This document shows positions 26,088 through 35,166 of a stretch of DNA of 64,000 nucleotides, in pieces. The notes below the pieces were generated by a model, which saw only the letters and a program-made list of their open reading frames with translations, had not been told where the DNA came from and searched no databases. Numbering within the stretch: position 1 is the first letter of the stretch; each line of letters begins with the position of its first letter. The position numbers and the translations under genes are program-made. Origin of the DNA: an uncultured Pseudoteredinibacter sp. (GTDB lineage Bacteria; Pseudomonadota; Gammaproteobacteria; Pseudomonadales; Cellvibrionaceae); NCBI RefSeq assembly GCF_947502065.1, contig NZ_CANMYE010000001.1, positions 434,001-498,000 of the forward strand, written 5' to 3'.

Positions 26088-27113
26088 TTATGCTTTTGCA
26101 ATGGTATCCAGTGCAAACTGGGCCATCGGTTTCACATAGGCGCCCATGCCAGCGGCTTTCTTGCTGGAGGCATTACCGTCGGCGGCGCGCTTGGCAACAC
26201 CCTGAATAATGGCCGCTAGGCGGAAGTAGCTAAAGGAAATATAAAACTCCCAATTTGGAATTGAATCCATACCCATACGCTTGCAGTACTGAGCCACGTA
26301 TTCTTCTTCTGAAGGAATATTCAGCTCGGCGCGATCGACGCCCATTAAACCTTTCATATCACCGGCGCCAGGCATGCGTAGCTGCATACACTGATAGGCA
26401 AGATCGGCATAAGGGTGGCCAAGGGTGGAAAGCTCCCAGTCCAATACGGCGATAATGTTTTGATTGTCTTGATCGAACATCACATTGTCTAAGCGGTAGT
26501 CGCCGTGTACCAATGAAACCCGTCCATCGTCTTCTGGCTGATTGTTTTCAAGCCAATCAATCAGCTGGTCCATTTCTTCGATTTTATCCATCTCTGAAGC
26601 GCGGTATTGCTTTGTCCAGCGATCTAGCTGGCGGGCAAAGTAGTTACCAGGCTTACCGTAATCTTCTAGGCCAGCAGATTTTAGATCAACGCTGTGCAGA
26701 GCCGCTAGAACACGGTTCATTTCGTCGTACATTTTTCCGCGTGTGGCATTATCTACTTCGGGTAGCTGGGCATCCCAATGTACATTGCCATCGCAAAATT
26801 CCATGACGTAAAACATAGAGCCAATAATGTCGCGATCTTCACAAAGGTGGTAAACCTTGGCTACTGGCACGTCGGTATCAGCAAGGGCAGCCAACACGCG
26901 GTATTCACGGTCAACGGCGTGGGCACTTTTCAGTAACTTGCCTGGAGGTTGGCGACGTAAAACGTAAACGCCAGACTCGGCGCTGATTTTAAAAGTGGGG
27001 TTGGATTGGCCACCTGGAAATTTATCCGCGCTGATAGGGCCTTTAAATCCTTCGATATTGGCTTCTAGATAGCTTGCCAGTTTAACCACATCTAATTGGC
27101 TAACATCTGCCAT
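26088..27113 (-). CDS. APH-family phosphotransferase (ACAD10/11-type kinase)
   Basis: A 341-residue aminoglycoside-phosphotransferase-fold kinase. The phosphate-binding part (PTFKISAESGVYVLRRQPPG), the catalytic HGDYRLDNVMFD near residue 200 and the metal-binding AVLDWELSTLGHPYADL match the kinase domain fused to acyl-CoA dehydrogenase in animal ACAD10/11. In bacteria, as here, kinase and dehydrogenase are separate neighbouring genes; in animals the pair degrades 4-hydroxy acids by phosphorylating the hydroxyl group. That chemistry is a good working hypothesis for this cluster. Confidence 0.9.
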   Translation of the reverse strand: MADVSQLDVVKLASYLEANIEGFKGPISADKFPGGQSNPTFKISAESGVYVLRRQPPGKLLKSAHAVDREYRVLAALADTDVPVAKVYHLCEDRDIIGSMFYVMEFCDGNVHWDAQLPEVDNATRGKMYDEMNRVLAALHSVDLKSAGLEDYGKPGNYFARQLDRWTKQYRASEMDKIEEMDQLIDWLENNQPEDDGRVSLVHGDYRLDNVMFDQDNQNIIAVLDWELSTLGHPYADLAYQCMQLRMPGAGDMKGLMGVDRAELNIPSEEEYVAQYCKRMGMDSIPNWEFYISFSYFRLAAIIQGVAKRAADGNASSKKAAGMGAYVKPMAQFALDTIAKA

Positions 27114-27168
27114 GGTGATTTCCTCGTATTTTTACGATTTGTTTTTAACGACTTGCTTTTAACAACAA

Positions 27169-27188
27169 AACCGGGGCATGCCCCGGTT
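27169..27188 (-). terminator. GC-rich hairpin between the dehydrogenase and kinase genes
   Basis: A 20-bp perfect palindrome (AACCGGGGCATGCCCCGGTT). On the minus strand it is followed by TTTTGTTGTT. It may partly terminate or process the transcript after the acyl-CoA dehydrogenase gene, lowering expression of the downstream genes. Confidence 0.6.
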
Positions 27189-27209
27189 GTTTAATTCTTC
27201 AGTTTTCGC

Positions 27210-28418
27210 TTAAGCGTGTGCTTTGGCCAAGTTGCGACCCAGCTGCATCATGTGCACCTGATCTGGGCCATCAGCCAAACGAAGCGTACGCTGGCCAGCC
27301 CACATATGTGCTAGGAAGAAGTCCTGGCTCACACCGGCAGCACCGTGCATTTGGATGGCGCGATCAATAACGTCAAGTGCAACATTCGGCGCAACAATCT
27401 TAATCATAGCGATTAAGTCTTTAGCATCTTTGTTACCAGCGCTATCCATTTTATAAGCGGCTTTCAAAGTCATTAGGCGAGCTTGCTCAATCTGGCAGGC
27501 CGATATAGCAATGTCTTCACGCACTGATTGGTTTTTAACAAGAGGCTGACCAAAAGCAACACGCTCATTGGCGCGTTTGCACATCATTTCTAGGGCACGC
27601 TGTGCCGCACCGATAGAGCGCATGCAGTGGTGGATACGGCCTGGGCCTAAGCGACCTTGAGCGATTTCGAAACCGCGGCCTTCGCCCAAAATAATATTGC
27701 TAACCGGTACACGCACATTATTAAAGATAACCTCGGCGTGACCTTCTGGAGCATCATCATAACCAAATACATGCATTGGACGTTTGATTTCAACACCTGG
27801 CGTTTTTACGGGCACTAAAACTTGAGATTGCTGCATGTGGCGGTTCGGATTCTCTGGGTCAGTTTTACCCATCACAATCATAATTTCACAGCTCTCGCGG
27901 CAGGCGCCAGAAATGTAAAACTTACGGCCATTAATAACGTACTCATCACCATCACGAACGATAGAGGTTTCGATATTGGTGGCATCAGAAGAGGCAACTT
28001 CTGGCTCGGTCATGGCAAAGGCTGAGCGAATCTTGCCAGCCAATAAAGGCTCTAGCCACTGCTTCTTCTGCTCTTCATTACCGTACTTGGCGAGTACTTC
28101 CATATTGCCAGTATCTGGAGCGGCACAGTTAAAAACTTCTGGTGCCCAAGCAACGCGGCCCATCTCTTCGGCGAGCGGTGCGTATTCAAGGTTAGTTAAA
28201 CCACCGGAGTATTCACCATAGGCAAGTGGTAAGAAGAAATTCCACAAGCCAGCTTCTTTGGCCTTGGCTTTTAGCTCTTCCATAATTGGCGGAGTTTTCC
28301 AGCGATCGGCATTAACCTGCTCGTGGAAGGTACCTTCATTAGGGTATACATGCTCGTCCATAAAAGCACGAACGCGTAGTACTAGATCTTTGACCTTATC
28401 GCTGTATTCAAAATCCAT
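27210..28418 (-). CDS. Acyl-CoA dehydrogenase family protein
   Basis: A 402-residue FAD enzyme that oxidises acyl-CoA. It has the flavin-contacting segment [16 protein letters not shown] near residue 135, [13 protein letters not shown], and the C-terminal helical bundle with [17 protein letters not shown] and [10 protein letters not shown]. The sequence pattern is that of the ACAD10/11-like bacterial group, where the Asp-rich ADGPD loop replaces the usual YEG base region. It lies next to the APH kinase, whose fusion partner it is in animals, giving good support for a joint role in hydroxy-acid or branched-acid breakdown. Confidence 0.93.
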   Translation of the reverse strand: MDFEYSDKVKDLVLRVRAFMDEHVYPNEGTFHEQVNADRWKTPPIMEELKAKAKEAGLWNFFLPLAYGEYSGGLTNLEYAPLAEEMGRVAWAPEVFNCAAPDTGNMEVLAKYGNEEQKKQWLEPLLAGKIRSAFAMTEPEVASSDATNIETSIVRDGDEYVINGRKFYISGACRESCEIMIVMGKTDPENPNRHMQQSQVLVPVKTPGVEIKRPMHVFGYDDAPEGHAEVIFNNVRVPVSNIILGEGRGFEIAQGRLGPGRIHHCMRSIGAAQRALEMMCKRANERVAFGQPLVKNQSVREDIAISACQIEQARLMTLKAAYKMDSAGNKDAKDLIAMIKIVAPNVALDVIDRAIQMHGAAGVSQDFFLAHMWAGQRTLRLADGPDQVHMMQLGRNLAKAHA

Positions 28419-28467
28419 GGTTTTCTCCAGGTTGTTTTTATAAGAGCGTTATAAAATTAGCTTGATA

Positions 28468-29145
28468 TTAACTATAAGTTACTGCATCACTTCGATCGTT
28501 ATCATCCAAGTGGGGAATACTGTTAAAGCTGGCGAGGCGCACATTTCTTGGGCTAAATACAAAGCGGCTGACGCTGGAATTAATGACCTGCATATTGATG
28601 TTCATTACCATATCGTCGCCATAGCCCAAAATATGTTTCATGGCCATTGCGATGGCGCCACCAGAGCTGACCACCAAGAGCTTCTTACCGGCGTAGTTAT
28701 CTTGAATAAAAGCCAAGGCTTCGCCTACTCGTTGCTCAAACTGCCCCCAGCTTTCCGGAACAGGAGCGCTTAGCTCATCATTACGCCATGCTTCCATGGC
28801 TTTTTTGAGTATTTTGAAGAAAGGGCGTGCATCACTTTTATCGCTGGGCATTTCTTGCGGGAATTGGCGCAGGTAAGCACTAACCACCGAGTGGAAGTCA
28901 AACTCATTAAGGCCGCCGTGTTCGGTAAAAGCGTCTCGATTAAGCCCTAAACCCTCGCAAATGCCTTGTGCGGTTTCGCGATGGCGAACTAATTTACCGG
29001 TGATGATGTCATCAAACTGTCGATCTTTTTGTTGAAAGTACTCACCTAGCCAGCGGGCTTGTTGCCAGCCTAGATCTGACAGCTGGTCATAGTTATCGGA
29101 GCCAAAGGAGGCTTGACCGTGACGTACTAACAAAAATTCAGACAT
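28468..29145 (-). CDS. Histidine phosphatase family protein
   Basis: A 225-residue phosphoglycerate-mutase-like phosphatase with the catalytic LVRHGQAS at residue 7 and a second active-site His within the segment SSGGAIAMAMKHILG. Both are preserved in the usual order. The substrate is unknown; it is the first gene of the acyl-CoA unit, and it could remove the phosphate added by the APH kinase or act on a phospho-ester in the same pathway (inference). Confidence 0.85.
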   Translation of the reverse strand: MSEFLLVRHGQASFGSDNYDQLSDLGWQQARWLGEYFQQKDRQFDDIITGKLVRHRETAQGICEGLGLNRDAFTEHGGLNEFDFHSVVSAYLRQFPQEMPSDKSDARPFFKILKKAMEAWRNDELSAPVPESWGQFEQRVGEALAFIQDNYAGKKLLVVSSGGAIAMAMKHILGYGDDMVMNINMQVINSSVSRFVFSPRNVRLASFNSIPHLDDNDRSDAVTYS

Positions 29146-29412
29146 ATCTCACTCTAGATTCACTTTGAAAGTGGCCCAAAAGCCATGAAAAGAGAATATT
29201 GAAGTGGTCACTATCATTGAAGTTTATTATTTTAATGTTGCATTATTAATTTTAGTGATTATGATCTAGGGCCAATTTAAAGAGTATATTGGCCGGATTA
29301 GACTCAAATTAGAGCTAGGGAAGCTCGCCAGTTGAGTTCTATTGTTTAGGTCCTTCCATTGAAAAGGGCCTTTTAAAAAGGGCCTAATGAGTAGCAACAG
29401 GGTAGCCACAGC

Positions 29413-30330
29413 ATGCGCTTGAGCCAGGTAGATTTAAATTTATTTGTCGTGTTTGATGCCATCTACACCGAGAAAAACCTTACTCGGGCGGCAGAGGTGC
29501 TGTGTATTACTCAGCCAGCAGTCAGTAATGCGCTAAATCGCTTGCGTAAAACCTTTGATGACCAGCTATTTGTACGTACCCCAGATGGCATGATGCCCAC
29601 GCCGGTAGCCGAAAACATCGTGGGCCGGGTTCGTGAAGCACTGCAGTTACTAAATATGAGTGTTCAAGAGGGGGATAAGTTTAGCCCTGAAACCTCAGAG
29701 AAGGTCATTGCCTGCAGTATGAACGACCTGGGCGAAACCTTGATCTTGCCGCCCATAATGTCTCACTTACAGCGTCTTGCCCCCAAGATGACACTCACCA
29801 GCTATTACGTACCCCGTGAAGATATGGCTAAGGAGCTAGCCGCCGGCAGCTTAGACTTTGCCATCGATGTACCCTTAGTGGTTGATAATAATCTTTGTCA
29901 TGCGCCTTTAAGTGGGGAGGACTATGTTTGTGTGGTGCGTCCTGACCACCCGGCCGTTCGCAACGAGCTAAGCCTAAAGCAGTATCTAGAGCTCGGGCAT
30001 ATTAATGTATCGAGCCGCCGCAAAGGCCAGAGCATAGTCGATCACGCCTTGAACGGTATGGGCATGAGCCGTAACATCAAGGTGCGGGTTCAACACTATA
30101 TGGTTGGCGCAAAAATTGTCGCCAATACCGATCTAGTGTGGACGCTGCCTATTCGACTCGCTCGCCAATTGGATTTTAAAATTCTACCTCTGCCTTTCGA
30201 TGTGCCAGCCCTAAATTGGCATCTGTTCTGGCATAAAAGTGCCGATGACGACCATGCGAATAAGTGGCTTCGTAACCTGTTCTTACATGGCATTCAGGAC
30301 GGCATTGCCTTGATCGATGAGGTGGAGTAG
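29413..30330 (+). CDS. LysR-family transcriptional regulator
   Basis: A 305-residue LysR protein. The HTH region is LSQVDLNLFVVFDAIYTEKNL-like followed by TRAAEVLCITQPAVSNALNRL near residue 25; the effector domain runs from about 95 to the end (VIACSMNDLGETLILPP, then the second Rossmann lobe). The branch resembles NahR/NodD-type activators by its N-terminal DLNLFVVFDA. It is divergent from the acyl-CoA gene unit with a 267-base gap, the usual layout for a regulator and its target. The gap is AT-rich around 29220-29265, where a T-N11-A type site could lie, but I cannot define it. Confidence 0.9.
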   Translation: MRLSQVDLNLFVVFDAIYTEKNLTRAAEVLCITQPAVSNALNRLRKTFDDQLFVRTPDGMMPTPVAENIVGRVREALQLLNMSVQEGDKFSPETSEKVIACSMNDLGETLILPPIMSHLQRLAPKMTLTSYYVPREDMAKELAAGSLDFAIDVPLVVDNNLCHAPLSGEDYVCVVRPDHPAVRNELSLKQYLELGHINVSSRRKGQSIVDHALNGMGMSRNIKVRVQHYMVGAKIVANTDLVWTLPIRLARQLDFKILPLPFDVPALNWHLFWHKSADDDHANKWLRNLFLHGIQDGIALIDEVE

Positions 30331-30435
30331 CTCTGTTTGAGTGGCATCGCTTAAATTGCTAGATTTCACTTCCATTTCACCCCATCAGCTGTAGTCTGGT
30401 AGCCGGTACAAGGATTGATTAAGGGCTGCGAAGAC

Positions 30436-31119
30436 TTGAAGGTTTTACTGATAGAAGATAATGCAACAATCGCAAAACAGGTGCTTGAATTTTTAAGCGC
30501 TCACGGTTGCGAGTTGGACTATGCTGAGCGCGGTAAGCGCGGAATTGAGCTGGCGAGCGCTGAAATCTTCGATGTGGTGTTGCTTGATTTAAATTTGCCC
30601 GATATCGATGGTTTGGAAGTTTGTGAACAAATCAAGCAACAGGCCAGCGTAACACCCCCCATTTTAATGTTAACAGCACGTGATAGCTTTGCCGATAAGG
30701 CCGCTGGCTTTGGTCAGGGTGCAGACGATTATCTAAGTAAGCCTTTTGATTTGCGAGAACTGCTGCTGCGCTGCCAAGCTTTGTCTCGACGCAATCAATT
30801 GCACCGCAGCCAGCAGCTTAGCTTAGGTTGTTTGCAGTTGGACATATCACAGCAAAAAGCAAGTCGCGAAGGGCAGGACATAAAGCTCACCAGTATCGGT
30901 TTTCAGATTCTGGCTTTGCTCGTTGAAAGCTATCCCCAGCCGGTAAGTCGCTCCTTAATTAGCCACAAATTATGGTCAGATTCCCCTCCTGATAGCGATG
31001 CTTTGAAATCGCACATTTATTCTTTACGCAAAGCGCTCGACAAGCCCTTTGATAAACCGATGTTAAAAACCGTGATGAATCTTGGCTACAAACTGGAATT
31101 AACAAATGACAGTGATTAA
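30436..31119 (+). CDS. OmpR-family response regulator
   Basis: About 227 residues from a TTG at 30436, which yields the standard MKVLLIEDN start; a TTG at 30415 would add seven residues and has its AAGGA touching the codon. The receiver has the acidic pocket (EDN), phospho-accepting Asp51 in LLDLNLPD, Thr in MLTARD and Lys in SKPFDLREL. The C-terminal winged helix ends VMNLGYKLEL. The gene overlaps the kinase gene by 14 bases. The pair is of the QseB/PmrA kind by sequence pattern; target genes are unknown, the adjacent DJ-1-like gene being one candidate. Confidence 0.9.
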   Translation: MKVLLIEDNATIAKQVLEFLSAHGCELDYAERGKRGIELASAEIFDVVLLDLNLPDIDGLEVCEQIKQQASVTPPILMLTARDSFADKAAGFGQGADDYLSKPFDLRELLLRCQALSRRNQLHRSQQLSLGCLQLDISQQKASREGQDIKLTSIGFQILALLVESYPQPVSRSLISHKLWSDSPPDSDALKSHIYSLRKALDKPFDKPMLKTVMNLGYKLELTNDSD

Positions 31120-32344
31120 GAGTATACGTCAACAGGTTCTTTTGTTGTTTATGGGCTATGCCGTTGGCATGGGGTTGTTGTACTTGGCGCTAACTACGAT
31201 CATCGCTTATGTGGTGGAAGATCATATGATTTACAGCTTGCTAAAAATAGAAGCGAGCTATGTTAAAGAGCATCATAGAAAAACAGGGCAATTACCGGAA
31301 AGTCGCTTAAGTTTTGGGAGCATTCACCCCAGCTCTGGTTTGGAGGTGGCTACAGAGTTAGAGCAAATCCTTAAAAAAGATTTTGGCAAAGCGATCGTCG
31401 AAGTGGCTGGTGATGATAATGAAATTTTTACCCGCGATGATGACCACTATCACTACCAGTTGATTCAAATGGAAGGTGGGCAGCAGGTTTACCTTATTGC
31501 TGAAGTCTCCGCTTTACTGGTAGTAAGTAAAAGCCCTGTATTACTGCAGCTATTTCTTGCGGGGTTTGTGATTACCTTATTGTTGGCCTTTTTACTTGCC
31601 GTAAAGATGGCATCGAAAACAGTAAAGCCGGTATTGCAATTGGCTGGGGCGGTAAAAGAGAAGCAGCCATTGCCAAACTTACAGTTTGAGCTGGGTGACT
31701 TATCGCAAATTTTATCAGAAGCTTTTGAGGAAAGGGATAAGGCCTTACAGCGGGAGCGAGATTTTAGCAGTGATGTTAGCCATGAATTACGTACGCCATT
31801 GACGGTGTTGAGCAATACCTTAACCTTGGCAGAGCGGCGGCCATTGACGGAATCCGATATACAACAGTTACGTCATATCGACCAGCAAATGCAGCAGACT
31901 GTCGATACCTTGCTGGCATTAGCTCGCCGGGAAAGCCTGCAAGAAGAATCTATTTACCTTGCGCCGGTTTTGGAGCAAACGTTGATGGATTGCAGTTTGG
32001 CCGCCAATAAGGAGCTTGATCTAAACATGGCGGTCCCAGAGCATTTGGCGGTGAACGCAAACTCCAGTTTGCTGACTTTGTTATTTACCAACTTAATTAA
32101 CAATGCCTTGTATCACGGCGACTCAAATCAGCTAAGCATTATGGTCGACGACGGTATGTTGATCTTTCAAAATCAAAGCAATAAGACCTTGCCCGCTAAC
32201 TTCTTTGATATTGGCGTAAAAGGTGATGATAGCCCGGGCATTGGCCAAGGCTTGTATCTAGTGGCTAGAATTTTAGAGGCTATGCAAATGAGCTATGAAA
32301 TTCAGCAGGCTGATGGTCTATTTAGCGTAAAAATTTCACTCTGA
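31106..32344 (+). CDS. Sensor histidine kinase
   Basis: A 412-residue membrane kinase. Transmembrane helices lie near residues 10-36 and 143-166, framing a periplasmic sensor of about 105 residues that contains His/Asp-rich stretches (DDDHYHYQ). A HAMP-like linker follows, then the H box SSDVSHELRTPLT near residue 225, the N box LFTNLINNALYHG near 330 and the G box GIGQGLYLVARI near 375. The F and G2 boxes are shortened. It probably phosphorylates the response regulator whose gene it overlaps. The His-rich sensor suggests a metal or pH signal (inference). Confidence 0.88.
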   Translation: MTVIKSIRQQVLLLFMGYAVGMGLLYLALTTIIAYVVEDHMIYSLLKIEASYVKEHHRKTGQLPESRLSFGSIHPSSGLEVATELEQILKKDFGKAIVEVAGDDNEIFTRDDDHYHYQLIQMEGGQQVYLIAEVSALLVVSKSPVLLQLFLAGFVITLLLAFLLAVKMASKTVKPVLQLAGAVKEKQPLPNLQFELGDLSQILSEAFEERDKALQRERDFSSDVSHELRTPLTVLSNTLTLAERRPLTESDIQQLRHIDQQMQQTVDTLLALARRESLQEESIYLAPVLEQTLMDCSLAANKELDLNMAVPEHLAVNANSSLLTLLFTNLINNALYHGDSNQLSIMVDDGMLIFQNQSNKTLPANFFDIGVKGDDSPGIGQGLYLVARILEAMQMSYEIQQADGLFSVKISL

Positions 32345-32433
32345 TTTCACCACCCTCTCTTTAAGCTGTCTCTATCCTATTCATTCTTCTTCATTGATTG
32401 CTAAGTGAAGTATCGAAAAGAGAGAGCCAGATC

Positions 32434-33501
32434 ATGCTAAAGAAAATTTTGATAGTTTTAGCTATTTTGATAGCTAGTGTATTTGCAGCTGGTAAGTGGT
32501 TTTTTAGCCTATTACCTGATGCCTCCCATTACGAGGGAGTTAAAACGGCTGAAGTGAAAGATATTCCCTATTTAAATCAAGCTCGGCCGGAAAACAGAGG
32601 GAAGATTTTAGCGGTAGTGACCAGTGTTGATCAGATGGGTACGAGTGGAAAGTCTACGGGGTATGAATTAACCGAGCTGGCCCGTGCCTATTGGGTGTTT
32701 AAGGTCAATGGCTTTGAGGTGGACATTGCCAGCCCCTTAGGCGGCGATGCGCCAAAGGTTTTGGATGGCGATGATATGGGGGTGTTTGATTACGCCTTTC
32801 TCAATGACGGCTCAGTGCAACAGCAATTGGAAAATACCCTGCGCATCGAGGATATTAATCCGCTGGACTATCAAGCGGTCTACTTTGTTGGTGGCAAAGG
32901 CACTATGTTTGATTTTCCTGGCCATAAAGCTATAAAAAGCCTTGTTAGAGATCTCTATGAAGCGGGCCGAATAATCGCCGCCGTATGTCACGGCCCAGCA
33001 GCCTTGCTTAATGTGCAGCTTAGCGATGGCCGCTGGCTAATAGCTGATAAGAAAGTCAGCAGCTTTACGAATAGTGAAGAGTTGTTTTTGATTCCAGAAG
33101 CTCGCGAAATATTTCCATTTCTATTGGAATCAAAGTTAATCGAGCAAGGTGCAAACTTTATCGGCGGTACAGACTATTTAGAATTAGTGGTACGTGATGG
33201 TCAGATAATTTCAGGGCAGAACCCATGGTCGGTATGGACCTTGGCAGAAGCGACAGTGGAAGCCTTAGGTTATGAGCCTGTAGCCCGTGTTAGAACCGCT
33301 GAGGAGCATGCAGTAGATTTATTGGCTGTATATGAACAGCAGGGTTATCAAGCTGCTATCGATCGTCTTTCCGAGCCAGCGAAGAACTATGAGCGAGTCC
33401 TTGTTTTAATGCATGGGGTGCTGGCATTTATGAAGTTTGAACTGATCAAGGGGTGGGACATGCTGATGCTAACCCAAAAAATTAAGTCAGCTCAGCAGTA
33501 A
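32434..33501 (+). CDS. Membrane-anchored DJ-1/PfpI (type 1 glutamine amidotransferase-like) protein
   Basis: A 355-residue protein from the ATG at 32434, preceded by AGAGAG. One N-terminal transmembrane helix (ILIVLAILIASVFAAGKWFF) anchors a DJ-1/PfpI domain: GKILAVVTSVDQMG, FVGGKGTMFDFPG and the nucleophile elbow AVCHGPAALL. A C-terminal extension of about 90 residues has no recognised domain. The family includes glyoxalase III-like hydratases, chaperones and proteases. It lies 90 bases after the histidine kinase on the same strand, so it may be an output of that two-component system. Confidence 0.82.
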   Translation: MLKKILIVLAILIASVFAAGKWFFSLLPDASHYEGVKTAEVKDIPYLNQARPENRGKILAVVTSVDQMGTSGKSTGYELTELARAYWVFKVNGFEVDIASPLGGDAPKVLDGDDMGVFDYAFLNDGSVQQQLENTLRIEDINPLDYQAVYFVGGKGTMFDFPGHKAIKSLVRDLYEAGRIIAAVCHGPAALLNVQLSDGRWLIADKKVSSFTNSEELFLIPEAREIFPFLLESKLIEQGANFIGGTDYLELVVRDGQIISGQNPWSVWTLAEATVEALGYEPVARVRTAEEHAVDLLAVYEQQGYQAAIDRLSEPAKNYERVLVLMHGVLAFMKFELIKGWDMLMLTQKIKSAQQ

Positions 33502-33524
33502 GTTGGAATCAGCTTATGTCCTAG

Positions 33525-33554
33525 CTACAACTACAACTACAACTACAACTACAA
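33525..33554. repeat. Hexanucleotide tandem repeat (CTACAA)x5
   Basis: Five exact copies of CTACAA followed by a degraded CAACTACAG. It lies between the DJ-1-like gene and the ABC ATPase gene. Six-base units would slip without changing frame but could change promoter or leader spacing. Confidence 0.95.
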
Positions 33555-33659
33555 CAACTACAGCCATCACAGCTAGAAAGCATGTTGTCGATGGCTGTTC
33601 GCAAGCTTCAAAATTCGTTACTATGCGGCCTGCTTAAAACGATTCAGGTCACGTCTTCA

Positions 33660-34469
33660 ATGCCCGCCTTGTTAGAAATTAAAAATGTGAGTGCCCATCA
33701 AGGCAGCCAACAGGTATTTGCCAATTTAAACTTAACTATTGAAGAAGGCGAAAGAATCGCAATCTTGGGCCCTAATGGTGCCGGGAAATCTACTCTCTTA
33801 AAGCTACTCAGCCGAGAAATTTACCCAAAAGTGAATGCGGGTAGCTATGTAAAAATCAATGGTAGCGAAACCGTTAAGGTTGATGAGCTCCGCCAGCAAA
33901 TAGGTATGGTTTCCCACGATCTTCAGGCTTCCTATAACGTCGTTAGTACTGCCTTGGAAGTGGTGGTTTCTGGTTTTGTGGGGGCTATCGGTTTGTTATA
34001 CCAGCATTACCCTTTGGAAGATCATCACTATCAGCATGCTCTGTCGAGCTTGCAGTTATTAGGTTTGGCGGAGCTGGCTGAACGTAAGTTTCACCATTTA
34101 TCCACCGGCCAACAGCGGCGAGTACTGCTGGCAAGAGCAATGATTCATCAGCCCAAAACGCTATTGTTGGATGAGCCAACCGCCGGCCTTGATGTAAAGG
34201 CCAGCTATGAATTGTTAGACCAGCTGTCAGCGCTTTGTAAAAACAGCCCAGCAAACGACGCTGGATCAGAGCAGGGTATATTGCTTTGTACCCACCATAT
34301 TGAAGAGATAATCCCTGAAATAGAGCGCGTGATTCTTTTACGCAATGGAGAAATCATGGCCGATGCTCCTAAAAACGAAGTTCTTAAGCCTGAATTTTTA
34401 AGTGAGCTTTATGGCCTGCCATTGCAGCTACATCAGCACGACGGCTATTTTCAATTGCAGCGTGCTTAA
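33660..34469 (+). CDS. ABC transporter ATP-binding protein
   Basis: About 269 residues from the ATG at 33660 (ALLEIKNVSAHQGSQ is the usual ABC beginning); ATGs at 33582 and 33591 would add 23-26 unrelated residues. None has a strong ribosome-binding site. It shows Walker A GPNGAGKST, the signature LSTGQQRRVLLA, Walker B TLLLDEPTAGLD and the His switch LLCTHHIEE. The overall pattern resembles the stand-alone ModF/YlmA-like ATPases (PhrA-type) with no permease gene beside it, so it may not energise a transporter. Confidence 0.85.
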   Translation: MPALLEIKNVSAHQGSQQVFANLNLTIEEGERIAILGPNGAGKSTLLKLLSREIYPKVNAGSYVKINGSETVKVDELRQQIGMVSHDLQASYNVVSTALEVVVSGFVGAIGLLYQHYPLEDHHYQHALSSLQLLGLAELAERKFHHLSTGQQRRVLLARAMIHQPKTLLLDEPTAGLDVKASYELLDQLSALCKNSPANDAGSEQGILLCTHHIEEIIPEIERVILLRNGEIMADAPKNEVLKPEFLSELYGLPLQLHQHDGYFQLQRA

Positions 34470-34496
34470 GACTACAAAATTCGAGATTTCAATACG

Positions 34497-35111
34497 ATGG
34501 AATGGGCGCTAGTAGCGGTATTTGTACCCACCTTTTTCTTGGTGTCGATTAGCCCGGGAATGTGTATGACCCTTGCCCTAACATTGGGTATGGCGATTGG
34601 TGTGCGTCGTACTATGTGGATGATGGCCGGTGAGCTACTCGGTGTGATCTCTGTGGCAGCGTTGGCAGTGCTAGGGGTTGCCCAGTTACTTATGCGCTGG
34701 CCCACGGCCTTTACGGTAATTAAAGTTGCCGGCGGGGCTTATCTTTTTTATATCGGAATTCAATGCTGGCTATCGAAAGGTAAGTTAGCTTTTGTGCAGG
34801 GCGAAGCTCGTTCACCTGGGCGGGGCGATCTATTTATGCAGGGTTTACTGACGGCCTGCTCAAACCCAAAGGCTTGGGCCTTTAATATCTCTATTTTGCC
34901 GCCGTTTTTGGATTTTGATCGTCCTATAACGTTTCAATTACTAACCATGCTGGCTCTAATTGCGATTTGTGAATTTATCTCTATGACGATCTATGCAAGC
35001 GGCGGGCGCAGTTTGCGTTATCTTTTGGAGAGGGATAATGGCGCACAGTACCTCAATCGAATCTCCGGCAGTTTGATGATCGCCGTAGCTTTATGGATGT
35101 GGTTCTTTTAG
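34497..35111 (+). CDS. LysE/RhtB-family amino-acid exporter
   Basis: A 204-residue inner-membrane protein with about six hydrophobic helices and the family motif SPGMCMTLALTLGMAIGVRR near residue 19, where the usual SPGPxxxxxxxxxxxxG pattern is seen with Met in place of Pro. The segment NPKAWAFNISILPPFLD is also typical. It likely exports an amino acid or derivative. It lies 27 bases after the ABC ATPase gene. Confidence 0.88.
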   Translation: MEWALVAVFVPTFFLVSISPGMCMTLALTLGMAIGVRRTMWMMAGELLGVISVAALAVLGVAQLLMRWPTAFTVIKVAGGAYLFYIGIQCWLSKGKLAFVQGEARSPGRGDLFMQGLLTACSNPKAWAFNISILPPFLDFDRPITFQLLTMLALIAICEFISMTIYASGGRSLRYLLERDNGAQYLNRISGSLMIAVALWMWFF

Positions 35112-35166
35112 CGCTTTAGTTTCGGCATTTTATGGGGTGGGTAGATCTTGCACTTTCTAAAAATGC

